From: Bacillota bacterium
Lineage (GTDB): Bacteria > Bacillota > Clostridia > Acetivibrionales > JAMNXU01
NCBI GenBank assembly: GCA_023623175.1
Contig: JAMNXU010000031.1
Coordinates: forward strand, 21,356 to 85,355
Length of the DNA stretch: 64,000 nucleotides
Reading direction: 5' to 3'
Shown: in pieces, positions 56,021 through 64,000 of the stretch
How positions within the stretch are numbered: position 1 is the stretch's first letter
Layout of the letters: every line of letters begins with the position of its first letter
Made by a program: the position numbers and the translations under genes
The notes under the pieces: model-generated
Databases searched by the model: none
What the model was told of the DNA's origin: nothing
The model's input: the letters and a program-made list of their open reading frames with translations, nothing else

Positions 56021-56851
56021 ATGCGACTGAAGTATTTGGGGACAGGCGCCTCAGAAGGCTGGCCCGCCATTTTTTGCGAGTGCGAAAGCTGCAGGAAGGC
56101 TGCGGAAAAGGGTGGCAGGAACATCAGGACACGTTCCCAGGCCGTTGTGGACGACCGGTTACTGATAGATTTTCCGCCTGATACCTACATGCATGTTCTG
56201 TACCAGGGACTGGACCTGTCCAAAATAAAACATTGCATAATAACCCATCGGCATTCGGACCACCTGTATGCTGTAGAACTTGTAAACCGCCAGGCAGGCT
56301 TCGTTCATTTCAAAACAGAGCCTCTCATGACGTTTTACGGTACCGGCCCGACCGGCGAAACAATAATGAAAGTCATAGAGTGGTGCAACCTCGACAAGGA
56401 CGGCAGGGCAGCTTTCAAACTTATAACACCCTTTGAGCCGTTCGACGTGGAAGGATACAGGATAACCCCTCTCAAGGCAAACCATGATCCGGGCTGTGAG
56501 CCGGTGATATTCGCGATCAGCGACGGGAAAAAGCAAATACTCTATGGCAATGACACCGGGTATTTTCCCGAAGAAACATGGAAATACCTGGAGGAGGAAA
56601 AGCTGTATTTCGATTTTGTTTCGCTGGATTGCACGATGGGAGCACAGGAATACAGGCGCGGCCACATGGGTATCGGGGCGTGCATTGACGTGAGACAGCG
56701 CCTTACAGACACGGGCTGTGCAGGGAAGGACACGGTATGGTGCCTGCACCATTTCACCCATAACTGCGGCCTGATATATGATGAATTCGTACCTGTTGCA
56801 CAGCAACATGGATTCCTGGTTTCCTACGACGGGATGGAGATTGAAATTTAG
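56021..56851 (+). CDS. PhnP-like metallo-beta-lactamase-fold hydrolase
   Basis: 276 residues. An extra zinc-binding cluster near the start (CECESC, residues 19-24) and the dimetal motif THRHSDH (75-81) are as in PhnP, a cyclic phosphate phosphodiesterase. LKANHDPG, LYGNDTGYF and HHFTHN complete the fold. The substrate may be a cyclic phosphate of a sugar, but no phn genes are near. The ATG follows GGGGAGGAAAAAG. A terminator follows, closing the four-gene set. Confidence 0.85.
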   Translation: MRLKYLGTGASEGWPAIFCECESCRKAAEKGGRNIRTRSQAVVDDRLLIDFPPDTYMHVLYQGLDLSKIKHCIITHRHSDHLYAVELVNRQAGFVHFKTEPLMTFYGTGPTGETIMKVIEWCNLDKDGRAAFKLITPFEPFDVEGYRITPLKANHDPGCEPVIFAISDGKKQILYGNDTGYFPEETWKYLEEEKLYFDFVSLDCTMGAQEYRRGHMGIGACIDVRQRLTDTGCAGKDTVWCLHHFTHNCGLIYDEFVPVAQQHGFLVSYDGMEIEI

Positions 56852-56895
56852 AATTGAATTTCGAAAATCAGCGTTAAATTTTAAACTAAAAATTG

Positions 56896-56925
56896 AATTG
56901 GCCTGGTACAGGCCAATTTTTTATT
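56896..56925 (+). terminator. Terminator of the four-gene cluster
   Basis: AATTGGCCTG / CAGGCCAATT with a three-base loop and a T-tract. Confidence 0.9.
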
Positions 56926-57079
56926 TTCAGATTTATTTTCAGACGACATAATCCTTCCGGAAGTGCCCGGACGGCATATTAAGTCAATTGAGTAATCATA
57001 TGACAATTTGTTATTGTATGACTGTCTGCAATTGTATAACCGTTACAATTGAATATTTGTCCTTGAGATGCTTGGTTTA

Positions 57080-57994
57080 CTATTTGCATTTTTCATTAAT
57101 TATTTCATAATTTCTCAGCAAAACGCCCTTGCCGCGCCAGCTGAAGGACCTGTTTCGGTAGAGCTTCAAAAATTCCCTGTTGGAGACTTGCTTCAGTTCA
57201 TTATATTCGAAGCCGAATTTCAGGTCCCTGAGGAATTCGGCGAGGCTGGTCCTCTCAATGTTTTTGTTGTGGGGACAAACTTCCTGGCATACGTCGCATC
57301 CCCAAATCAGGTTTGTTTTCTTGAGTATTTCCACGTCCAGCGGTGAAAGCGGACCTTTCTTCTGGGTTATGTATGACTTGCACCTTTGGGGATTGATTGT
57401 AAAGTCACCGGGTATGCATGAGCCCGGGCACGCCTTTACGCAGTTAAAGCACTGGAGGCAGGTTCTCTCCCGGGGCTTGTCCGGCTCAAAGGGGTAATTG
57501 TTTATAATATACCCTATGAATACATAGGAGCCATACCTGTCGGTGATAATGCAGTTGTTTATTCCCCAGAAGCCAAGCCCGGCCCTCCAGGCCAGGTACC
57601 TGTCGCTGAACGGGCCGTTGTCCACAAAGCACTTGTATTCAAAATTATCGATGTGCTGTTTCAAAAACAGCGCAATCATTTCAAGTTTTTGCTTTACAAT
57701 TATATGGTAATCAATGCTCCATGCGCTTTTGGACAGGTTGATCCGGTTGGAGGGAGTTTCGCAGGCATCACCGGTGAAATATGGAAAGAGGCAGACGATT
57801 ATTGATTTGGCGCTTTCCAATGTCAAAAAAGGATTCACACGCCGGGCAATGTCCTTTTCCTCGAAACCGCTGATAAACCCTCTTTCCACCTGCCTTCTCC
57901 AGGCTTTTTCAAAATCCGTGAAGGGCTCGGCGGCAACAATGCCTGTAAGGTCTATGTTTATGGATTTGCAATAGTCAATGAGTTTTTTCTTCAT
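57080..57994 (-). CDS. Epoxyqueuosine reductase-like iron-sulfur protein
   Basis: 304 residues from the ATG at 57994, which gives a QueG-like start (KKKLIDYCKSINIDLTGIV). The frame is open 27 codons further, overlapping the MFS gene, and GAAGGAGG lies there, so the start is uncertain. Two 4Fe-4S clusters are present (CLQCFNCVKACPGSC and CDVCQEVCPHN), and the cobalamin-domain segments include AWRAGLGFWGINN. QueG makes queuosine in tRNA from its epoxide. Sequence differs enough from typical QueG that a related reductase role is possible. Confidence 0.78.
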   Translation of the reverse strand: MKKKLIDYCKSINIDLTGIVAAEPFTDFEKAWRRQVERGFISGFEEKDIARRVNPFLTLESAKSIIVCLFPYFTGDACETPSNRINLSKSAWSIDYHIIVKQKLEMIALFLKQHIDNFEYKCFVDNGPFSDRYLAWRAGLGFWGINNCIITDRYGSYVFIGYIINNYPFEPDKPRERTCLQCFNCVKACPGSCIPGDFTINPQRCKSYITQKKGPLSPLDVEILKKTNLIWGCDVCQEVCPHNKNIERTSLAEFLRDLKFGFEYNELKQVSNREFLKLYRNRSFSWRGKGVLLRNYEIINEKCK

Positions 57995-58035
57995 TTGTTC
58001 CGGCGCCGGAATCCTGCCGGCGCTGGCAACCTCCT

Positions 58036-59283
58036 TCAAACCGGCAATTGGTCTTTTATGCCCGCTGTACGGCACTTGTCATCGACGGCCAGCATAACGG
58101 CAAAAACAGCCGCAATCGCGTATAGGCAAAGAATTATTATAAAAGGATAAACGGGATTGAGGCTGTAGGACCAGCCGGCAATGTAACCCGCGGGTACGCA
58201 TGAAAGCGTGGTGATTGTCAGGACGGCCGAAAAGGCGTCGGCTTTTACGTCATCGTCAACGCTGTTCATGAATACGGCGTCCCTGTTGGTTGAAACAATA
58301 AAGTTTCCTGCAGCCAGTATTCCCATGGTGAGAAAAAGTATAAACGGATTATACGCCGGCATGAACAAAAACATCAGTGCGCCGACCGCGCATGCCAGTA
58401 ACGAGAATATAAGGTTTTTTACTTCAGACATTCTTCTCAGGTAAGGCATGGCAAATACAAAGAGCAATATGTTCAAAAGCGCATTAATGGCCGGTGTCAG
58501 CGAAAAGACGCTTTCATCGTACTTCAGCTGTTCCTTGAAGTATATAACCTGGAAAAAGTTCAGTCCTGCTATAAAATTGGTAATGACAAAAACAAGCGTC
58601 ACGAGTATGACCCGTCGGTTTCTGTAGACCCTGAGCGTAGTTGTTATAAAACTTTTAAAGCTTTGAACCAGGGACTGTCCCCCATGTTTTTTCATGATCT
58701 CCAGGCCGGCCCGGGTTTCAGTCGTAAAGTGGTATCTTGCCACCGACATGCCCGAGACCGTTATGCCCGCAAGGGTATATAAAACCCTCATGGTCGGTTC
58801 AGTGCCGTATTTTGAAATGAACAGTCCGGCTACGGGAATTAGCAGACCTGCCGCGGAGTTGATGAAGTACATCAGGGAAAACACCCTGGCCCTCTTGTTG
58901 GCGGGAGTGTCCTCGCTGATGAGGCAGTTCCATGAAACTGCCGCCACCTTGACCGACGAATTTATCAGGCCTGCGGCGAGAAACCACCAGAAATTTCTCG
59001 CCAAAGCCCAGACAAGCATGGCAATACCCCAGCATATAACATCGAAGATTGCTATGGTTTTTCTTCTTCCCATTTTATTCGTTATGGGTCCGGCCAGGAA
59101 GTGCCAGAAAAAAGCAAAAAAAGTGGTGGAAGTGTTTATCGTTCCTATTTCGATATCACTCAAACCAACGGCTTTCATGTACAGTGGCGCATAAAAAAGC
59201 ACGGTGACTGAAAAAAGCGCCCACAGCGGCTGAAAGAACACCGGGTATCTCGCATTGCGGGGCAGATCGGAAAGCAGCTTCAT
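58036..59283 (-). CDS. Major facilitator superfamily transporter
   Basis: 415 residues with twelve predicted helices. The loop between helices 2 and 3 has the MFS pattern (GPITNKMGRRKTIAIFD). The second half starts after a cytosolic loop near 200-215. It has no obvious sugar or drug signature. AGGGA precedes the ATG. It is followed closely by the QueG-like gene, so the two may be co-transcribed. Confidence 0.88.
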   Translation of the reverse strand: MKLLSDLPRNARYPVFFQPLWALFSVTVLFYAPLYMKAVGLSDIEIGTINTSTTFFAFFWHFLAGPITNKMGRRKTIAIFDVICWGIAMLVWALARNFWWFLAAGLINSSVKVAAVSWNCLISEDTPANKRARVFSLMYFINSAAGLLIPVAGLFISKYGTEPTMRVLYTLAGITVSGMSVARYHFTTETRAGLEIMKKHGGQSLVQSFKSFITTTLRVYRNRRVILVTLVFVITNFIAGLNFFQVIYFKEQLKYDESVFSLTPAINALLNILLFVFAMPYLRRMSEVKNLIFSLLACAVGALMFLFMPAYNPFILFLTMGILAAGNFIVSTNRDAVFMNSVDDDVKADAFSAVLTITTLSCVPAGYIAGWSYSLNPVYPFIIILCLYAIAAVFAVMLAVDDKCRTAGIKDQLPV

Positions 59284-59424
59284 AACACATATCCCTTATT
59301 TAACACAGATTTATGTTTTCCTGATTATAAATTGATTATAAATTTATTAAAAAAGATCCGTCTCTTATCTGCAGATTAAGTATATCCAATACAGCATTCA
59401 CAGGCAATGGGGATCTGATATACG

Positions 59425-59462
59425 CAAAAATCGGCCAACCGTCCAAGGACGGCCGGCTGATT
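59425..59462 (-). terminator. Terminator of the amidohydrolase gene
   Basis: CCGTCC / GGACGG with a two-base loop is extended by ATCGGCC / GGCTGAT. On the minus strand TTTTT follows. It lies 47 bases after the amidohydrolase stop. Confidence 0.8.
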
Positions 59463-59508
59463 CAAGGTTCAGAGATTGCCTGTTTTCCGGCATTCCTGGC
59501 AGGAAGCA

Positions 59509-60528
59509 TCAGGGACGGACATTTCCCCTTCTTGCTGAAGAAACGGGTTCTAGTTTGAAAAGCTTTTCAGCGTTTTTGAAAGCTACCTGCTGCAGGACGT
59601 CATAGGGCAGGCGAAGCTGAAGGATGAACCTTGCGTGGCACAGGAATCCCTGGACCAGGTATTCATCTATCATGTCGGGAGCAACGCCGGAATCGGTACC
59701 AAAAAGGATCCTGTCCCTGTACTTGAGGAAGAAATCCCAGTATACCTGCCGGTCTTCCTCATAGAGCGTGTCGGCCCATCTTACGTAAAAACCGCAGCTG
59801 CTGTCAATATAGAGATTTTCGTATTCATCGAACAGTTGGGAAAGCCTCTCAAGGCCTATGTGCAGCTGATGGGCCCCTATAACCTTAAGCTTCGGATACT
59901 TTTTAACGATTTTCAGGAATATTTCCAAAAGGTCCTCATTGGTGAACTTGACGCCTTTTTGTTGTCCTTCGCTCCAATAGGGATTATATCCGCCTCCATG
60001 GTAAGGCGAATAGCTGACGCGCTGGGTAACATGCCACAGGACCGGAATTCCTGCACTTTCAGCCAGCCTGAAAACGCGATCCCATTCATCGCTGAACCAG
60101 CACTGCGGATCTCCCTCGCCTTTCATAATAGGGGCATTGTGGAGCTTCAAGCCAACAGCCTTGTTTTCAAGCGCCTTCTCGAGCATTTTTTCATCAGGCT
60201 TGTCGTGGGTCATGTAGTAGAGCCATTCAAACCTGTTGTCCGCTTCCTTAACGGCCTTCAATACTTCAAACAAAGATGTGTCATCGGAAATGAACAACGA
60301 TTTGCCCAGCCGGTATGCGTCCAGTATCGAGAACCACTGGTCAACCATCCTGAGAACATCATTCACCTTTTTTCCCCCACAAAGATGGTTGTGGACGTCT
60401 ACCCAATACTCTTCGCTGGGCTGGAAATGAAAGCCCCAGCCCCTGGAAAACCCATTGTCGAGGGTCTCCCTTTCTTTTATGAACGGAGAGTGGGGATATT
60501 TTTCATCGTAGGACAATTCCCGTTTCAT
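59509..60528 (-). CDS. Amidohydrolase-superfamily TIM-barrel protein
   Basis: 339 residues. Metal-site motifs are WVDVHNHLCG (H46, H48), AVGLKLHN, VLWHVTQR, VIGAHQLHIG and LFGTDSG. They place it in the amidohydrolase_2 branch, which includes decarboxylases and lactonases acting on sugar acids or aromatic acids. CAGGAGG precedes the ATG by a normal distance. No partner is adjacent on the same strand besides the MFS gene 225 bases on. Substrate unknown. Confidence 0.82.
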   Translation of the reverse strand: MKRELSYDEKYPHSPFIKERETLDNGFSRGWGFHFQPSEEYWVDVHNHLCGGKKVNDVLRMVDQWFSILDAYRLGKSLFISDDTSLFEVLKAVKEADNRFEWLYYMTHDKPDEKMLEKALENKAVGLKLHNAPIMKGEGDPQCWFSDEWDRVFRLAESAGIPVLWHVTQRVSYSPYHGGGYNPYWSEGQQKGVKFTNEDLLEIFLKIVKKYPKLKVIGAHQLHIGLERLSQLFDEYENLYIDSSCGFYVRWADTLYEEDRQVYWDFFLKYRDRILFGTDSGVAPDMIDEYLVQGFLCHARFILQLRLPYDVLQQVAFKNAEKLFKLEPVSSARRGNVRP

Positions 60529-60820
60529 ATGTATCGCCTCCTGTAATCTTATAATTGTTTTTTATCATGTTTTTGCAATATTCGCAAACAATTATACGCT
60601 TTATCTTTCGCTTTAATTTATTCTATACAAATCATTTAATTTGCAAAAGGGAATAATGGATCATATTATTAAAAAATTGTCAGACTTCAGCAGCCAGGCA
60701 AAATAAGAGCACATGCAGGTCCGGTAACAGAAAATGCGTTTGTTTTGCTAGCTGTTTTCCAGGGCAAATTTAAGATTACAGGCAACAAAAGCAGAGCAAC
60801 AGAGGCCAAAGTTTGCAAAA

Positions 60821-60843
60821 AACCGGAGCTTTTCGCTCCGGTT
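60821..60843 (-). terminator. Terminator of the small minus-strand gene
   Basis: AACCGGAGC / GCTCCGGTT with a five-base loop, and on the minus strand six T residues. It overlaps the stop codon of the frame ending at 60842. The gap 60529-60820 holds no gene I can see. Confidence 0.85.
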
Positions 60844-61012
60844 ACTCACCCTGATCCGCTCTCCACTCATCGAGCTGGCGCTGGAATTCGTTCAGCTCAG
60901 CATCAAGTGTGCCCTTTATGCTGTTAAGATAATCCTGGATTTCCTCATCGCTTATTTCTCCCCTGTGTATTTTGCGGCGGCTTTCAGCCGAAGGAGCTGG
61001 CGTAATATCCAA
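60842..61012 (-). CDS. Small protein or 3' part of a broken gene
   Basis: 56 residues if started at the TTG at 61012, which has no ribosome binding site. The sequence is clearly protein-like (MDITPAPSAESRRKI, then HRGEISDEEIQDYLNSI and LNEFQRQLDEWRADQGE), highly charged and helical, and is closed by its own terminator. Just upstream in another frame (61014-61277) is QLLKEMPKALNKLLEKINTR and on to GINALRIIIR. The two may be one gene with a frameshift near 61014-61025. I do not recognise the family. Confidence 0.5.
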   Translation of the reverse strand: MDITPAPSAESRRKIHRGEISDEEIQDYLNSIKGTLDAELNEFQRQLDEWRADQGE

Positions 61013-61013
61013 T

Positions 61014-61277
61014 TTATCGTATAATTATTCGCAAAGCATTGATGCCGGCATCACTTTCCATAGCAGCATTGCCTATTTTTATCCTTGTATTGATCTTCTC
61101 CAGGAGCTTGTTCAAAGCTTTCGGCATTTCTTTAAGCAGTTGATTTCCATAATATTGGGATAAATATACACTTGGGCTATGAGGAATATACAGTGTGAAG
61201 TGAAAATCAGTTTCACCTGGTATAATGGCTTTGAAAACCCTGAAAAATGTGAGTTTGATACAGGCCGCGTAAAACAA
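61014..61277 (-). pseudogene. Possible 5' part of the broken gene
   Basis: An 87-codon minus-strand frame without a good ribosome binding site. Its C-terminal 45 residues look like a regular helical protein and run straight into the next coding frame. The first 40 residues (FYAACIKLTFFRVFK) are less convincing. The stop falls where the downstream frame opens, which fits a frameshift. Confidence 0.3.
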
Positions 61278-61381
61278 TCTATTAAAAAAAAAGTATTGTC
61301 AAAATTTGAAATGCTGAATAACACTACCGATTGATTTGAGGCTATTATTACTTTATCTCGAGACTGTGAAGAAAACTCTGT

Positions 61382-61426
61382 AAAAAAGCTTCCCATGATA
61401 AAATACAAATCATAGGAAGCTTTTTG
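61382..61426. terminator. Bidirectional terminator
   Basis: AAAAAGCTTCC and GGAAGCTTTTT, plus inner ATGAT / ATCAT, form a long stem with T-tracts on both strands. On the minus strand it would end the lipoprotein gene, which stops about 105 bases before it. Confidence 0.8.
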
Positions 61427-61530
61427 ATGGTAACTTTCATTCTCAATTTCGGTTCGGCGAATGGGTCAATTATATCCCGGCGGTGTACCCGGCGGTGACA
61501 CCGGCGCTCAATTCAATGCCGGCAGCTGCT

Positions 61531-62127
61531 TTAATCCATATAATCGAAACTTGTTATTTTTATCCTTTCAACCTTTGCACCGGGTTCTACTTTTTCATTT
61601 ATCAGTGTGCCATCGTTGTCAAAGTTGAAAATGACAAGATCATTATCCTTTATCAGGAACCATCCGGTGAGCCTGGTATTGTCTTGCCTGCTTTTCGGAG
61701 TCTCGTATTTTGCTTCGTACTCATCAAGCACATCCTGGGCATCATCTCCGACCTTGAAACCCAGGCTGGTTTCTGCATCAGGCGACGAAGTTTCAATTTC
61801 CAGGACCTTGTTGCTGTTGTTGCCGACGATTACAGAGACGTTTTGGTAGGTCATCCTGGTATAGGGTTCTCCGAAGTAGCCGGCCTCCTCGCTGACCTGT
61901 TCTTCATAATCATCCCCTAAAGTTTCAATAACTTTGTCCTTCGAGTCTCCGCGACTGATCCCGGCTATGGCCGGCGCGAATTCGACTATGTTTTGCTGGT
62001 TGTCGGTGGTGGCGTTTTGAGTATCATCGGGCGTGGTATCCTTCTGCGCCCCGTTTTTATCCGCTGCGCAGCCGGAAAAAGAGATTGCAATTAATAAGGA
62101 CAATAACAGGACAATGATTCTTTTCAT
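61531..62127 (-). CDS. Hypothetical lipoprotein
   Basis: 198 residues from the ATG at 62127, with GGAGGAGA just upstream. The frame is open 18 codons further but that part carries the ribosome binding site. A signal peptide ends in the lipobox FSGC (Cys20). A Thr/Asp/Gln-rich linker (about 25-48) leads to a beta-rich domain with SRGDSKDKVIETLGDDYE and a second half (LGFKVGDDAQDVLDEYEAKY) that looks like an internal duplicate. The two halves resemble SmpA/OmlA- or PepSY-like small modules. It is anchored outside the membrane, function unknown. Confidence 0.75.
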   Translation of the reverse strand: MKRIIVLLLSLLIAISFSGCAADKNGAQKDTTPDDTQNATTDNQQNIVEFAPAIAGISRGDSKDKVIETLGDDYEEQVSEEAGYFGEPYTRMTYQNVSVIVGNNSNKVLEIETSSPDAETSLGFKVGDDAQDVLDEYEAKYETPKSRQDNTRLTGWFLIKDNDLVIFNFDNDGTLINEKVEPGAKVERIKITSFDYMD

Positions 62128-62365
62128 TATTCTCCTCCTTTTCTTTAGCCATTTCTGTCTCTTATGATTTTTTACATTCAATATGTATAACTTTCGTGTA
62201 TTATTTTACTACTTCTTATTTTATTTTAGTATAGTTTATAATTCAATTTTTATCTTCGATACTAAATGCCGGCTACCACCATAAAACTATCCCCATATTG
62301 TTGGACGGTTATGCTTAATATATTGTTTCCCGCGGTTCAAGGATTATTGATGAAAAACACAGTTG

Positions 62366-62505
62366 GAATTCCGGACTTACCTCCGGAATTCGGGATTTAC
62401 GTCCGTTCACGACGTATCGCGTTTCCGGAACCGCCTTTTGCATAGATGGCCATTGTTCCGGCTTGGTGATCCTGCCTTACGGCCATCACTGCTTATGCAC
62501 GGAAA
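62366..62505. other. Stretch with strong RNA-folding potential
   Basis: Three nested or adjacent pairings occur in 140 bases: GAATTCCGG / CCGGAATTC (62366-62391), TTTCCG / CGGAAA (62422-62427 with 62500-62505), and inside it GCATAGATGGCC (62440-62451) with GGCCATC...TATGC (62481-62498). No open frame explains it. It could be a small RNA or leader, on either strand. The remaining sequence from 62128 to 63007 is AT-rich and shows nothing else. Confidence 0.35.
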
Positions 62506-63007
62506 TTCTTCATACTTTTTGGGAAATATTCCATATTTTATTAATAGGAGTATATAAATGGATTATATAATAATATAGAATTTTATATAGTTATTGTAAC
62601 AATTATATAATATTGGTGTTATTAACCAAATTATACATAACACAATAATGCTAATAAAAGAATTGAACAATTTTGAATGAACATTACCGGGCAAATTCCA
62701 TGGCGTACTCATCTATGCAACAAATGCTGAAATGATCCTGCAGCATGAACGCAACAAAAAATATACATATATTTACACAATCCTTTTCTGACCAGTCGAA
62801 GCTCCGGTCCAGTCTTATATGGGCTCATATTAATTTTAGACTTTCAGCATTGCCTGTAGAACCTGCTGTACATATCGACCTGTTATACATATTAGTCCGC
62901 ACAGATATTTGTTCCGCAGGATATAACTTAACTTACTGCAGGCTGTATTGTTGGAGTGGAGGTTGCCACTCTTAATATAAAAAATTTTCAATATGGAGGT
63001 GGAATCA

Positions 63008-64000
63008 GTGAATAACATAAGGAAAACTCCGAGATGGAGAAAATTGCTGGCATTATGGCTGGTAGCGTGCTTTACACTGTTTTCCATCCCTTTCACAGGA
63101 GTCTATGCCGACGAGCCCCAACTGCCAGCCAACTTGCTGAAAAACGGCGATTTCGAGGATCCGGTGGGACCGCCGAATGACAACGATATGCCATTGATTC
63201 CTTACTGGGATCCCTGGACTCCAAAGGGAGAAAGCATTGCGGAAATTGTATCCGGCGAGGGAAATGTTTTCAGTGGAAACCAGGCGCTGAAGCTTACCAT
63301 TACTGGAACCACGATTCCCGGCAGCACGGGATATTCTCAGCGCTGGCGCAACTGGCAGGGTTCGGTGATAGTTCCGATCGGCGAAGAAAGGACCTTCTAC
63401 CTTACTTTTTGGATTAAAGGCGAGAACATTCAGGCTTTCGGCAGCGGAAGCGGGAAGACTGGTAGTAGAGCCGATGATTTATAATGCGACAGGTTCGATT
63501 TGGTTCGATGATTTCTGGCTGACAACGGAGCCGCTTCCTGACGATAATGGCGAACCGGGGCAAAGTGAAATAGATCCGGAGCAGGCGATCTTCGACCTTG
63601 ATCCGTCAAAGCAGGAGGATATCGTTGTTAACGTCAGCTTCAACGGCAACACACTGTCCCGTATCTTCAACGGTACTTATGAACTGGTTGAGGGTACGGA
63701 TTATACGCTCAGCGGCGATGTGGTGACTATTAAAAAAGAATACCTTGCAACGCTGGCAAAAGGTATTTACAGCATTGTATTCAGCTTCAGCGCAGGAGAG
63801 GACAGAACGCTGACCGTGGAAGTAAAGGAAACAGGCTCGGGACTGCAGCCCGTAGTCAGGCAGACGGTGCTTGTCAACTTCCGCAACGCTTCGGGAGCAC
63901 CTTCTCCATGGAACAATTTCATAAACGCTTCGGGCCAAACTACCGGCAGCATCAGCAACCTGGTAAATACAGCAGGAGAATATACCGGTTGGAGCCTTGC
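63008..64000 (+). pseudogene. Start of a secreted CBM/X2 multidomain protein, frameshifted, cut by the window edge
   Basis: GTG start at 63008 behind TATGGAGGTGG. A long signal peptide (about 1-35, LLALWLVACFTLFSIPFTG, then VYADE) is followed by a carbohydrate-binding module of the CBM4/9-like type (NLLKNGDFEDP, YSQRWRNWQG, FYLTFWIKGENI). The frame then stops at 63482-63484. In another frame the module goes on (LVVEPMIYNATGSIWFDDFW). A CBM_X2 Ig-like domain follows (FDLDPSKQEDIVVNVSFNGN to FSFSAGEDRTLTVEV), then VLVNFRNASGAPSPWNNF, open to the edge. Removing one A near 63455-63456 joins them. It is probably a large secreted polysaccharide-degrading enzyme. Confidence 0.8.

Noticed and set aside
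57068..57346. Plus-strand frames opposite the QueG-like gene
   Set aside because: They are mirror frames of a gene with clear iron-sulfur motifs on the minus strand.
61179..61334. A 51-codon plus-strand frame starting MRNIQCEVKISF
   Set aside because: The minus strand carries the more convincing coding sequence here, with its own terminator downstream, and no ribosome binding site precedes this frame.

Overview
The window looks like a chromosomal segment of a clostridial Firmicute. The evidence is strong AAGGAGG-type ribosome binding sites, frequent GTG and TTG starts, consensus sigma-A-like promoters, the tig-clpP-clpX-lonB proteolysis cluster, smpB next to ssrA, a VanW-type lipoprotein and a FeoB-associated Cys-rich protein. 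The many plant-polysaccharide genes (xylose isomerase, xylulokinase, GH3, GH43, GH78-like, GH106-like, and a secreted CBM/X2 protein) suggest a fibre-degrading member related to Thermoclostridium, Acetivibrio or Ruminiclostridium. The species cannot be fixed from sequence alone.

Layout. 1-12.7 kb is mostly housekeeping: a polymer-forming membrane protein, a VanW lipoprotein, uvrC, a metallophosphoesterase, trigger factor, clpP, clpX, lonB, uppP and tsaD. A 212-bp inverted-repeat element with a 6-bp target duplication sits between clpX and lonB. 12.7-17.1 kb has a cluster of DnaA-box-like 9-mers, a lytic transglycosylase, a Cys-rich protein, a PHP phosphoesterase, smpB and tmRNA. 17.6-20.6 kb is a three-gene operon: esterase, condensation-type acyltransferase, and zinc-ribbon membrane protein. 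21.2-26.2 kb is a tightly packed xylA - GH3 - xylB operon. A half copy of the inverted-repeat element follows it, then a GH78-like rhamnosidase and a TIM-barrel protein.

29.4-38.4 kb holds an orphan secreted protein, decayed TetR and DUF4143 fragments, a heterodimeric ABC exporter, an unrecognised probable carbohydrate-active protein, and three small minus-strand genes. 38.6-42.9 kb has a GH43-like protein and a ferrous-iron locus (DtxR-family regulator, FeoA, FeoB, Cys-rich partner). The same 16-bp near-palindrome lies in front of both the regulator and feoB. 43-47 kb has an L,D-transpeptidase, an array of about 15 degenerate 22-23 bp tandem repeats, and a MATE exporter.

47.3-60.5 kb is again mainly about sugars. 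It contains a large GH106-like protein, a CarD-type regulator, a REP-like GC-rich repeat cluster, a frameshifted hydrolase, and a four-gene operon (FAD oxidoreductase, SGNH-like, sugar isomerase, PhnP-like MBL). MFS, QueG-like and amidohydrolase genes follow on the other strand. The end holds decayed small genes, a lipoprotein, a stretch with strong RNA-folding potential, and the frameshifted start of a secreted multidomain CBM/X2 protein cut by the window edge.

The carbohydrate genes fit a scheme of inference: secreted enzymes release oligosaccharides, cytosolic GH3, GH43, GH78 and GH106 enzymes trim them, and isomerase, kinase and oxidoreductase genes feed the sugars to central metabolism. 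No phage, CRISPR array, rRNA or tRNA was seen.
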